Source of the DNA: Haplomitrium mnioides
Lineage: Eukaryota > Marchantiophyta > Haplomitriopsida > Calobryales
Length of the DNA: 31,907 nucleotides
NCBI GenBank assembly: GCA_049999725.1
Contig: JBNGIS010015067.1
Location: 1-31,907 of the forward strand
Reading direction: 5' to 3'
The notes under the pieces were generated by a model, which saw only the letters and a program-made list of their open reading frames with translations, was not told where the DNA came from and ran no database searches. Made by a program: the position numbers and the translations under genes. Below, piece by piece: positions 17,290 through 27,450 of this stretch (positions are counted from its first letter, which is position 1; each line of letters opens with the position of its first letter).

Positions 17290-18245
17290 TCCATCTCTAC
17301 TTCTCTAGAGCTATGATCTAATCCTTGGTCTGGGCCACTTGTTGGTTGGTCTCGCTCACATCATAAATGAATCTTTGCAAAGTCCAATCTATTTGATCCA
17401 GCGTATCGGATTGAACCTCCTAGATCTTTGTCCACATGTGCTTCAGGCTTATAGCCTCATATGTTGCCTACAATAAATCTTATGAAAGCTCATTCTTTTA
17501 AGCATTAGGCTCTCCAACCTTTTGTTGCATCAACCCTTTCAGCAAGTTGAACTCATTGCCTCACTTCTACTATTGCCTCTGTAGCAATACTTTCTACCTC
17601 TATAATTTCTTTAGCCTTTGCTAGTGTAGACACGGAGGGTATTGCTATAGCCCTTCGTTAGCCTAGCTCTTCCATAGCTTGCCTCAAGTTCTCTTGATTT
17701 GTGTCCATCTAATCAATTCCCAATTTTCCTCTCCTTCTTCTCCAGCCTCAAGATCTACCATCTCATTAAGCTAATTTCCATCTAGCATTCGGCATGCAAT
17801 AGGTAAGATACCGTCATTTGTCCATTTGGAACCGCAATTGGTGCTAGCCTAGTCTTTGGGACCCAAGTGTCCCTATTTTCAATTCGAGCTTACTTCACAT
17901 GCTTTGGATACAGCATCTCAATGATTCTTACTTCTTCTTCTTTTGGTTCTTTCATATTAGTCAAAGACATTACTCAATATTTCTTCCCATGCTTACTTGG
18001 TACTCCCTCTTCTCAGGTGGTCTCCTCCGATAATGCTCTTCTCTCCTTCTCTAGCATCCAATTTTCCTCATCATTACAAAACATGTAGGCCTTTAATTGA
18101 TGCAACAAAAATGACACAAACCAAATGATCGGATTCTTTGACCAAGATTGCTTGAAGTACCTAGTAAATTTCTATTGATAAATTTCGTCACCCATTTGGT
18201 GTAGCCTCTCCAGACATTTAAGAGCAAAATCAACCCGTCTTAGTT
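17290..18245 (-). pseudogene. Decayed coding region, product not recognised
   Basis: Read on the minus strand from about 18243, one frame gives a protein-like sequence broken by single stops for some 500 bp: VDFALKCLERLHQMGDEIYQ, then KNPIIWFVSFLLHQLKAYMF, EENWMLEKERRALSEE, KEPKEEEVRIIEMLYPKHVK and DTWVPKTRLAPIAVPNGQMT. After a frame change near 17720 it continues DTNQENLRQAMEELG, STLAKAKEIIEVESIATEAI and DWTLQRFIYDVSETNQQVAQ, which look coiled-coil. Composition is clearly that of a protein, unlike the opposite strand. I know no family that matches; it may be a host pseudogene or the body of an undescribed transposon. Confidence 0.5.
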
Positions 18246-19986
18246 ACATAAAGTTAGTATGCAATTGAGTTGTATGTTATTTGTTCATAATAATGGTTGT
18301 TTCATTCACATATACATGTATGTGATGCAATGAACAAACTTTTCTCTTAATTTGTGATTGTTATTAAGCTATCTATAAGTGTCAAAGAAATAAAATAAAC
18401 TACAAAAAAAATCTTTTTCTATTTTATCTCCAAATATTTAGAATCCAAAGTTTGATGTGTTGCATGTCTGCTACACAAAAGACACCTCTACTTGATGCCT
18501 TTTGATTTTCTACCTTTTGAAACTCCTCACTCGAATTCTGCTCTTTTGCAACATTCTACTTTTGGAGTACTTGTTTTTTCATTTCCTTTGCAAATCACAT
18601 TCCTCCATAAAGAGTTGAGTTACTCTGCTTTGGAATTTGCAAATCTGCATTTGTTTTTGTGATTGAATCTACTTTTTTGACTTTTCATGAGTTGTTGTTA
18701 CTTGATGTTCAACTCAACTTTCCTCACTTTTTCTCATTTCATTTCTAGGGTTTTTAAATTTCATAGTTTTTTTGTCATTGGTGTGAATGGATTCTTGCAT
18801 AAAACCTCTTTTGTCACAATTACTTATTCAAGAGCCCAACTTCCACCAATTTCTTACTTCACATTTTCTTCATATTTTTTTCGCTTTGCTGAAAGGCCTT
18901 GACTGAAGGTTAATTTGCAGCCTCATTAACCATATTACCTTTAGAATAGGACTTAAACTATCCTTCATGGCGCAAAATGGTAACAGGTTTGTTCGGAGTT
19001 GGACGAAGGTGACAGTGAGCAAAAATGATGGCGCACAGCTTGGAGAAAAATATAATGTCCACGAAGAGAGTTGTTGAAGCAGAATGTAGTCTTGAAGAAT
19101 CGCAAGTGGCTAATGGAGTGCTCGTCCCAACTATGCGAGTTCCTTTTTGTAATGGTACGCCCAAGCACATGTTGCCCGAGAACAATCTAATGATTAATGC
19201 TTACATGTAGCAACATGATTGCACCAAGGAGTTCTTTATTGGCTTGGAGTGAATTTGCAAAGTCCTTCACATTTTGTCTCAATATAGTTGCCTACTCACC
19301 AAAGAAATAAATTTCTAGGAAGGAAATTGGGCGGATACCCGTTATCTGTTACCGGCGTTAACTGAGAGTTCCATGTATGAAAAGTAGCCTTGGACTCCAC
19401 GTCGCCTTAAATGATCGTGGAGGAGCAACAAGAGCAAGAAATGCAGCGGAGAGAAGAGGATATGAGGAAAGGCACACATTCTGGACTATGGTAGATTGCG
19501 AGTGTGACACCACACGAAAGATTGGTGCAAGTGCTTTCAGGAAAAGCTTCAAAACATCCAAATCGACCTCACCACGTTGGCGACCCGGCAAGGAATCTGA
19601 AACTATGGGACACCTTGCCAAGTTTTGACGACACTTCGAGTTCTTGTGGCCTTAGAGATTTCCTGTGGCCTCCAAGATAAGTCTACCACCAGGTTCGCAT
19701 TGTGTCTTTTTTGCAATGAATGGCTTTTGTCTCGATTGACATAAATTCAGTCCCTTCTGGAGTGAGGGGCTTTAGGCATCAGCTACAAAGGACGGGCGTG
19801 GGCTGGCAAAGACCGACTCAAATTTACTTTGAGTAGGAAAAAACAAGCCATAGATGCTATGTGCAGTGGGCTAGTTTTGAGGAGGTATCGTATGAGGTTT
19901 TGGAGGAGCCGCGCACAGGGTGGAGGTTTGGTAGAAAAGAGAAAAGCTACAGGCGCCATGTACTGGCGAGTTAGCACAAGGTACTG
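18246..19986. other. Unassigned stretch, no supported gene
   Basis: 18246-18950 is AT-rich with T runs and only chance-length frames. From 18960 to 19640 base composition rises in GC. Short plus-strand frames occur (19025-19210, starting MMAHSLEKNIMSTKRV; 19377-19628, starting MKSSLGLHVALNDRGG), as do competing minus-strand frames. I recognise no domain in any. These may be exon or transposon fragments. Confidence 0.4.
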
Positions 19987-21113
19987 GACAAGTCACATGG
20001 ATGCAGGTAAATGCGAATATGTAGCCGGTAGAGCTGCTCTTGTCCATAAGCATAAGCTCACAATGTTCTTCTTCACTTGTTGGATTCCATTGCAAGACTC
20101 ACTCAAGCGCATAGATTTTGAACTAGATGTCCACAGAAATCCAGCCCATTGCTGGTGTTCTATAGAGTATACAAATTGACAGAGAAGCTACTTATCGCAT
20201 CCTCATTGCAAGCCACATTCATTTCTATCTCACCGTGTATCTTCATTTTTGCATCATGAGAGAATCGTGCCTGAAGGAGGAGGTCGTTTTTCTGCTACAG
20301 TGGGAAGCCTCACGACTATCGTACATTTTTTGTCCAGAAGAAGTTGCGACTTCTGGCATTTTCTTGCAGTAGAAGGCAAGGTCGAGATTCACCTGCATAT
20401 TTAGACGATAGGAAAGTGGCCGTGATTATGATGTGTTTTGGGGTTTAGGAACAAGGTTGTGAGTCTGTTATCAAGGAGGAAAAGAGGTCCTGATTTTGTA
20501 GTCATGGATTTGACATTTTTTTTTGTGTTTTCCTCTTTCTACGATTCCCATCTATTGTGGATTTTTGCTACTGTGTTTTCCTCTTCCTACGATTCCCATC
20601 TATTGTGGATTTTCGCTGCTGTGTTATCATCAAGTCCGATTGATAATTCCAACAATAGATTTTAAAGGGCTGATGGAGGAAACAAAACACCAACCACAGA
20701 GAGACTGGGGCATCTGCATGGCCTCTTGGTCGTGTTATAGCTCATGATTTAGCACTGCCTAAATGATGCTTAGAATCCAGTTCCCCCATCTACTACAAAT
20801 TTTTGTGTTTGGCAAGAACTCTCATGTATTGCTAATTTTTTTTTCTGAAACCTGCTCCAACCGCATAGTTGCAGCAATGTTGGTCATGCCTCCTTCATGG
20901 CACCCGCATGACAAACACATACCTTGCACTTGAACACAAAGAAACTCATAAGACAATTGAGATGCTATACACCACTTTATTGCCCTAAAATGCAAGTAGA
21001 TTTGCATTGTGCAAGTGTATTCCATCCGAGTGTTAACCTTTAGAGAAGTGCATGATGAATGTTGGGTAAGCTGCAGTAGTACAACATTACTCTCGATAGC
21101 AGTTGCAGAAAAG
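19987..21113 (+). repeat. Long direct repeat R, copy 1 (copia-LTR-like)
   Basis: Aligns by eye in the same orientation with 24663-25931, starting GGACAAGTCACAKGGATGCAGG and ending near GCAGTTGCARAAAA. The first 200 bp also resemble the Co-D 3' LTR read on the minus strand (GTAGAGCTGCTCTTGTCCAT and CTTCTTCACYTGYTG blocks, about 26540-26612), so R is most likely part of a copia LTR. Copy 1 has a 48-bp tandem duplication at 20525-20620 that is single in copy 2. No long reading frame. Confidence 0.75.
20525..20620. repeat. 48-bp tandem duplication in R copy 1
   Basis: Two units, 20525-20572 and 20573-20620, each starting GTGTTTTCCTCTT and containing ATTCCCATCTATTGTGGATTT. R copy 2 has one unit at about 25390-25438. 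Confidence 0.88.
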
Positions 21114-22071
21114 GACATCATTGCAATGCCGCAAGGCCATGAAATTGCATCCAGTATCTTGGGGCATGCATCTCCTCAAAGTTGGGGGATCTACCGCTAG
21201 CATGACTTGCCTTTCGAGTGTTGGTGGAAGTCCACATGTTGCCATGCAATAGTTCTATCGGTTGGAGGGATTCAAAAGCTTATTCCAGGTAAGGGATTGA
21301 GCAACTCGAGTGGAACTTCAACCAACCTTACTTACATAATCACAAGGTCCTCCTTCGAAGTCCATAACCACATGCTACAACTACATTGGGTTTTCATTTT
21401 CTTGTAGGTTACTCTTTGCTACCTGACTACAAGAGCGAGGAAAGCCCTTCAGTGAAGAGTTGTGAGCTTGTACAAGAACCTGGCAGACTGGTAGTCTACC
21501 ATGGGACTTGGCTGTAGAGATAGGGAGCAATCAGGAGATGGACATTCTTCAAGGAGAATGTGTTGCTGCCATCATTGTTGTTGCTTGATTTGGGAGTGTT
21601 GCCACGCTCGATCAAGATGTGGTACATCTTTACTATTTGTGTTTTTGTTGTGTGTTGGTGTTGCTACTAGATTGGGATTGTTCTTGTGATAGATTAAGAA
21701 GTGATTCGTCTTTGCTTTGTGTGTCTTGGTACTTGTTGTTTAGGGCGATTGCCTCTCCCTCCTCTTTCTAACATTTTCTATATCAAAAGATATGTAGAAA
21801 TCCTCCATTGAGGTTGATAATACCAAGGTCCACTCTTAATACTTGATACATCACATCAATGAAAATATTGTATTTCTTAGATTTTGACTCTTGATGCATT
21901 GTATTATGTCTTGACTCAAGTTCCAACCTCCTTTTACTCTTTCTTGTTTCAAGTCTTGCTTCTTTTTTGCACTTTCTCGGTTCAAGACCTATGAACTCTC
22001 ACTCGTTCCATTCAACGCTTTGGTGTTTGATTGTACTAGCATTGTTGTACCTTGTGTTTCACATATTGTAG
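21114..22071. other. Unassigned stretch between repeat R and an antisense copia LTR
   Basis: Plus-strand frames at 21009-21200 and 21207-21407 read protein-like in places, and 21501-21689 encodes a Cys/His-rich 62-codon frame. None matches a domain I recognise. No promoter, RNA or element end could be placed. Confidence 0.35.
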
Positions 22072-22736
22072 TGGAAAGTATGCTCGAAATTCCATGTGAA
22101 GAGTTGAGGAAGCTGTCACCCAAAAACCCAGTTGAAGGAGAGACAGCCTAAATTGCGAATTAGATAGGATGCACATGGCATGTCTAAGAGCTGCCCCAAA
22201 AATGCAGATGCAATGTAAATATGCATGAAAACCCAATCTCTTTTAAGTGGGAAGGCCACCCGCCGAAGAGCTCACCTGAAATACTGAGTTGTGGATTGAT
22301 AGGAGGGAGAAAAGCAGGAAAACTATTGGCAACCTACTCACGACTAGCAATTTGCTTGACGCTGGGAAATTGTTTGCTTATTGATGATGAATTCTAAATG
22401 GACTCCTCACGTTTATATACACATTGAAGTCAGCTTGCGTTGACATACAAGTGGGTGCCCGTTATAGTTAGAGTGGGTGCAGCAAAAGAATCTTGGTAGG
22501 GGGAATCGCCTGAATGGAGAATGACACATGTCTGCCTTGAAAATCAGCCTATATTTGAACTTGGCGCATGGTGCTTAGTGCGACTTAACACAAATGTCTC
22601 TTAAGGGACCTCTAGAGAATAAATCGTGGCAGCCCCTCTTAAAAGTATCGTATGGCTAACAAAGATAGTTAGGTACTCATAACTAGCAAATTGTTAGCTA
22701 TATCTATTCTACAACAGCTAAGATACATTTCTAACA
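22072..22736 (-). repeat. Co-D2 3' LTR, antisense (665 bp)
   Basis: On the minus strand it starts TGTTAGAAATGTATCTTAGC right after the purine tract of a copia pol end and finishes near CTTTCCA at 22072. About 50 bp at each end resemble the Co-D 3' LTR (25937-26860); the middle is diverged. On the plus strand the low end reads TGGAAAG with CCATGTGAAGAGTTGAGGAA shortly after, shared with 25937 and 31619. Confidence 0.8.
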
Positions 22737-22743
22737 CTCCCAC

Positions 22744-23115
22744 TTATTGCATGTTGCTGTACATCCCAATTTTGTTGATCAACTTAAAATGCTTTTCTCT
22801 AGGTAATGCTTTGGTGACAACGTCATCTGCCATCTCCTCTGTTACACAATTTTCCAGTTCCACTTCATTTCGAATGAGGTCTCTTATGAAGTGATGCTGG
22901 ATATAAATGTGTTTTGTCCTTGGATGGTGAACTGGGTTGATGGCTAGTTTCATACATCCTTGGTTGTCACTCAATGGTTGTTGGTGTGCCTTTTTCAATC
23001 CAATCTTATCAAGCAACATGTGTGACCAGACAGTTCCCTACTGGCATGTGTCAATGCCATGTACTCAACTTTGGTGGTTGAAAGTGCAGTGGTTTTCTGC
23101 AGTTTGCATCACGTA
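22744..23115 (-). pseudogene. Co-D2 copia RNase H end, antisense fragment
   Basis: Minus strand. DNQGCMKLAINPVHHPRTKH, HHFIRDLIRNEVELENCVTE and DVVTKALPREKHFKLINKIG are the end of a Ty1/copia RNase H, nearly identical to the end of Co-D pol at 26868. The upstream part (DNQGC leftward to a VMQTAEN block) is frameshifted, and homology stops near 23115. It ends with TAA at 22744-22746, overlapping the purine tract. Confidence 0.9.
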
Positions 23116-23435
23116 CGAGTTAGCACAAGGTCTGGAGGTTGGTGACTAAGGCTGAGACAGACGTATGCACACTCGTCGTCAGACCAAAGCTCTGCCTTCC
23201 ACTTTTAATCCCGTTATTCTCACCTACAAATGCAGGATGGCTTCACCTTGTCAAGCCTCTCCCTCTAGTCTCTCAACTGCACAGGTAGCCTGCCCTATCC
23301 CCAAAAAACACTCCTACTCCTAGTCCTTCCTCATTTTCCCCCTCTTCCCTCAAGCACTCCGAGAGTTTCCGGTTCCCCTCCTACCCCTACCTCTACCACT
23401 CTTCAAGCCCTCTCTCTACACCCCAAGCTCTGAGG
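23116..23435. other. Pyrimidine-rich unassigned stretch
   Basis: C/T-rich on the plus strand with Pro/Ser/Thr-type codon content (CCTCTAC and CCTCC runs). It could be the low-complexity N-terminal part of the LINE ORF1 that follows. No clear frame. Confidence 0.35.
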
Positions 23436-23944
23436 CATGAAATCACCCGTCTGTCTACAGTGATCACCTTTTTTGCTGACAAACTTACGAAACCAAGAAG
23501 CAACTCTAGAAAACTCAAGACAACCTCAACCCAGGCTAGCATGGCCCAATTGTGCATGCGAGTGGAAGAACAACAGAAAACGCCCCAAGATGTGGCAGCT
23601 AAATAGAAATCCTAGGTTGAGGCTGCCCAGACACATGCGGAGGGAGATTCGAGTTCCATAAATACCTTGATTCAGGAGATGTTAAGAGAAGAGAAGAACT
23701 GCCAAGAACAGGCTTTGAACATCGTCATTTTTGGCCTAGCGGAGAAGGAAACATAGTAGACTACTAGGCTAGTACAGGAAAAGATTTTGAATCCATGCTC
23801 CTTGGAGGTTGCCCTAATGTGCAAATGCCTCTAGAGAGTGACTTCTGACCAGAACTGGCCTATCCAGATTAATTTTCAGTCACAAGCAAATATGCTCCAA
23901 CTTCTCAAGAAGCATCAAACCTTTAGGGGACAAGCAGTATGCAG
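23436..23944 (+). pseudogene. LINE ORF1-like remnant (RNA-binding protein)
   Basis: Translation in pieces gives LRHEITRLSTVITFF, a coiled-coil-like MRVEEQQKT..VAAK region, EMLREEKNCQEQALNIVIFG with LAEKE, then WPIQINFQSQANMLQLLKKH and FRGQAV. The order coiled coil, then NIVIFGLxE, then I-x-F-x-S-x-x-x-x-x-x-LLK is that of L1-type ORF1 proteins, whose RRM-like fold binds the element RNA. Several stops. It is cut at about 23945 by copia sequence. Confidence 0.65.
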
Positions 23945-24339
23945 TGGGAGTTGACTCAAGGTTTGTGTCCAACTCAGGAATAACTCACTGGCTTGCAGTG
24001 AAAAGAATTTTCACCTTCAAGGCTCCAAGGATCATGTGCTGGAGTACAGTGGATGTCTGGAATCCACACTGATCAGCAACAGTTCACTGATCGGATATAG
24101 TGACTCTAATTATGCAGGAAGCAAGAATGATGGATGGTCTACATCTGGGTATGCTTTACTAATGGAAGGAGGCTTGAGTTTTTAGGCTGGATAAACCCAC
24201 CACCATTTGTGAAGACAATCAGGGTTGCATATCGTTGGGGTAAGATCCAACCTATCACTCAAGGACCAAGGCACTGACAAGGAGCAAACATAAAGGCTTG
24301 CTGCGATGTTTAGTGTGAGAATGGTTCACTGAGTGGGAG
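23945..24339 (+). pseudogene. Co-E copia RNase H remnant, sense
   Basis: SRFVSNSGITHWLAVKRIF, then in the next frame KDHVLEYSGCLESTLISNSS and GYSDSNYAGSKNDGWSTSGY (RNase H Asp in YSDSNYAG), then EDNQG and SLKDQGTDKEQT-like pieces. This is the last part of Ty1/copia pol with several frameshifts. The purine tract GAGTGGGAG (24331-24339) follows and leads into an LTR start. Distinct from Co-D in sequence and orientation. Confidence 0.85.
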
Positions 24340-24662
24340 TGTTGGAAATTGGTAAGTAGATCACAATTTTGCTACTGATGGACAGAGGATTTGGTTGAAT
24401 GGGAGCATTGATCATGCTCAGGAATTCTTGTGATATGCTTCCTTTGTGAAGTGTTTCCCTCAAAGTGTTTTGTTTTGCTAGTTTAGCATTCTAACTAATT
24501 TAGAGGCACTTTAGGAGTTGGTGACATGGCAACTTTGGTGTGTGCCACATGGAGGCTTGTGGAGGTGCCACGCGGCAACACCAGAAGGCTTCTAAGGAAA
24601 ATAGATTCTTGGTTTCAGGAGGCAGATATGAGCATGCTCATGTAGTCGTCTGCATGAAGATA
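24340..24662 (+). repeat. Co-E 3' LTR, start
   Basis: TGTTGGAAATTGGTAAGTAG directly after the purine tract, so an LTR begins here. It contains GCCACATGG and GCCACGCGGC, G-box-like U3 motifs. It continues without visible break into repeat R copy 2, so R copy 2 may be the rest of this LTR. I cannot place the 3' end. Confidence 0.65.
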
Positions 24663-25931
24663 CAAGGACAAGTCACAGGGATGCAGGTAAACATGAATAT
24701 GTAGCCGGTAGAGCTGCTCTGGTCTATAAGCGCACAATGGTCTTCTTCACTTGTTGGATTCCATTGCAAGACTCATTCAAGCACATAGATCTAGAACTAG
24801 GCATCCACAGAAATCCAGCCCATTGTTGGTGTTGTATAGAGTATATATATTGATAGAGGAGGCTTGTCACTGCTACACATGATGAGGCTGAATAGTCTGA
24901 AACTTTGTGCCTGACACCACATTGTGAAGGCTGCACTCTGTGTGTTGTGCAGTTGTGATGCGTGTAGGTTTTTCCTAGACTATTGCAGCTTCCATTTATT
25001 TGTTGTTGTGGTTAGTTTTACTCTCTGTAGCTTCATAACTATATTGACAGAGGAGCTGCTTATCACATCCTCATTGCAAACCACATTCATTTGTGTCTCA
25101 CCGTGTATCTGCGTTTTTGCATCCTAGGGAGAATTGTGCCTAAAGGAGGAGGTTGTTTTTCTGCTACAGCGGGAAGCCTTATGACAATCGTACGTTTTTG
25201 GTGTCTAGAAGAAGTCGCGATTTCTGGCATTTTCTTGCAGTAGAAGGCACAGTCAAGATTTAGCTGCATATTTCAACCATAAGAAAGTGGCCGGGATTAT
25301 GCTGCGCTATGGGGTTTAGGAACAAGGTTGTGAGTCTATTATCAAGGAGGAAAAGAGGTCCTGATTTTGTAGTCCTGAATTTGACGTTTTTGTGTTTTCC
25401 TCTTCCTATGAATCCCATATGTTGTGGATTTTCGCTGCTGAGTTATCATCAAGTCAGATTGATAATTCCAACAATAGATTTTAAAGGGCTAAAGGAAACA
25501 AAACACCAACCACAAAGAGACGGGTGTATCTGCATGGCCTCTTGGTCATGTTATGGCTCATGATTTAGCACTGCCTGAATGATGCTTAGAATCCAGCTCC
25601 CCCATCTACTACAAATTTCTGTGTTTGGCAGGAACTCTCATGTATTGCTAATTTTATTTTTTTTGAAACCTGCTCCAACCACATAGTTGCAGCAATGTTG
25701 GGCCATGCCTCCTTCATGACACCCGCATGATGAACACATAACCTTGCACTTGGACACAAAGAAACTCATAAGACAATTGAGATGCTATACACAACTTTAT
25801 TGCCCTAAAACGCAAATAGATTTGCATTGTGCAAGCGCATTCCATCCGAGTGTTAGCCTTTAAAGAAGTGCATGACAAATGTTGGGTAGGCTGCAGTAGT
25901 AAAGCATTGCTCTTGATAGCAATTGCAAAAA
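24663..25931 (+). repeat. Long direct repeat R, copy 2
   Basis: Matches 19987-21113 along its length except for an extra block of about 185 bp (24860-25043). The extra block is flanked by ATATTGATAGAGGAG and ATATTGACAGAGGAG (one mismatch), so it was either inserted with a duplication or lost from copy 1 between short repeats. Similarity ends where the Co-D 3' LTR begins at 25937, so Co-D appears to have inserted into or next to this copy. Confidence 0.78.
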
Positions 25932-25936
25932 AGTAT

Positions 25937-26860
25937 TGGAAAATAAGAACTTTGAAATCCACGTGAAGAGTTGAGAAGCTGTCGAGAGAGAGCACTTAAC
26001 AGGATATATGAGTCAAAGGAGATACAGATGAAATCATAGTCAAAAAGGTGCAAACAGCAGATTGCGATACCCCAGAAAACAGAATTGCGATGCTCCAGAA
26101 CCANNNNNNNNNNNNNNNNNNNNNNNNNNNNNNNNNNNNNNNNNNNNNNNNNNNNNNNNNNNNNNNNNNNNNNNNNNNNNNNNNNNNNNNNNNNNNNNNN
26201 NNNAACCAGAGGTGAAAATCAAACAGGAAATGCGAGCATACGAATTGTGGGTTGTCAAAAATTGGAAACTCGATTCTTGTCCTTCGTCGCCTATATGTTC
26301 AACACCTCCTCACGCTCTTAAACACCATGATGCTCGATACCTCCTCACAAACTCAAGCATGAGCTCGTAATCTACTCCTTAAAGACACTCAAAGAAGTTT
26401 TGGATTACTGAGGATGCCATGAGCATCATCTCGTTCGATTTGTATAAGCTGTACAAAACCATGAAACTACCTGGTTTCCTATGGTGCCCAAACAATCTAT
26501 GTGGGCTTGAATTTGTCAAGCGAGGGACTTCAGCAGGTGAAGAAGACCATGGCTCAAATATGGACAAGAGCAGCTCTACCAGCTGCATATTCGCCTACTT
26601 GCATCTACGAGACTTTTCTTTGTGTGTGCTCATGCATACAACTGCATGAGCTTGCTTCTAAGGCCAAGGAATAATTTTTCTTAGGAGCCTCCTACTGCTG
26701 CCACGTGTCACCATCAGGTGCATCCATGTGTCAGCATCTCTTGAACTGTCTCTAATTTAAAAGCTAGCTAAACTAGCTAATGAGCTAATAAGAAACTATA
26801 CAGATCAGAAGAAAAAACTCCTAATCATATATTTACAGCAGCTAAGATACATTTCCAACA
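25937..26860 (-). repeat. Co-D 3' LTR with assembly gap
   Basis: Starts TGTTGGAAATGTATC (minus strand, at 26860) right after the purine tract and ends TATTTTCCA at 25937. The last roughly 110 bp are nearly identical to the 5' LTR end at 31619-31730; beyond that the two diverge. The plus strand carries GCCACGTGTCA at 26700-26710, a G-box in U3. The interior is broken by 100 N. Confidence 0.85.
26104..26203. other. Assembly gap (100 N)
   Basis: Exactly 100 N, the conventional size for a gap of unknown length, so the true LTR length is uncertain. Confidence 0.99.
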
Positions 26861-26872
26861 CTCCCACTTATC
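26861..26872 (-). promoter_or_regulatory. Polypurine tract, Co-D
   Basis: GATAAGTGGGAG on the minus strand, adjacent to the LTR and overlapping the pol stop codon TAA (26868-26870). Confidence 0.85.
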
Positions 26873-27450
26873 GCATGTTGCTGTACATCCCAATTTTGTT
26901 GATCAGCATGAAGTGCTTTTCTATGGGTAATGCTTTGGTGAGAACGTCAGTTGCCATCTCCTCTGTCACACAATACTCCAGTTGCGCCTCATTTCCAATC
27001 AGGTCTCTTATGAAGTGGTACTGGATATCAATGTGTTTTGTCATAGGATGGTGAACTGGGTTGATGGCGAGTTTCATATATCCTTGGTTGTCACACTCAA
27101 TGGTGGTAGGTGTGCTTTGCTTGAATCCAAGTTCTTCAAGCAACCTGCATAGCCACACAGTTTCTTTACTGGCATATGTCAATGCCATGTACTCAACTTC
27201 GGTTGGTGAAAGAGTAGTTGTCTTCTGCAGTTTGCTGCTCCAAGAGATAGCCCCATCTTCTACAGTAAACACATATCCAGAGGTGGATCTCTTTTTGTCT
27301 TGTTCTCCTCCCCAATCTGCAACACAGTAGCCAGTGAGTGGGATCCCTTTACCACCACGATAGGTGATGCCAAGATCCTTTGTACCTTTCAAGTACCTTA
27401 TAGCTCGTTTAGCTGCCTTCTAGAGTTGCTGGCTTGGGTTATCCATGAAC
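26868..27450 (-). pseudogene. Co-D RNase H (one internal TAG)
   Basis: C-terminal domain of copia pol. GYCVADWGGEQDKKRSTSGY carries the first catalytic Asp. SSKLQKTTTLSPTEVEYMAL (Glu) and ECDNQGYMKLAINPVHHP (Asp) follow, then KHIDIQYHFIRDLIGN and the end KIGMYSNMR. The only break is a TAG at 27420-27422 between PSQQL and KAAKRAIRYLKGTKD. Catalytic residues look intact. Confidence 0.93.

Noticed and set aside
20438-20665. Short plus-strand frame shared by R copies (starts MGFRNKVVSLLSRRKRG, also at 25309)
   Set aside because: Conserved only because the DNA is a repeat; the two frames diverge after about 25 residues through indels, and no domain is visible.
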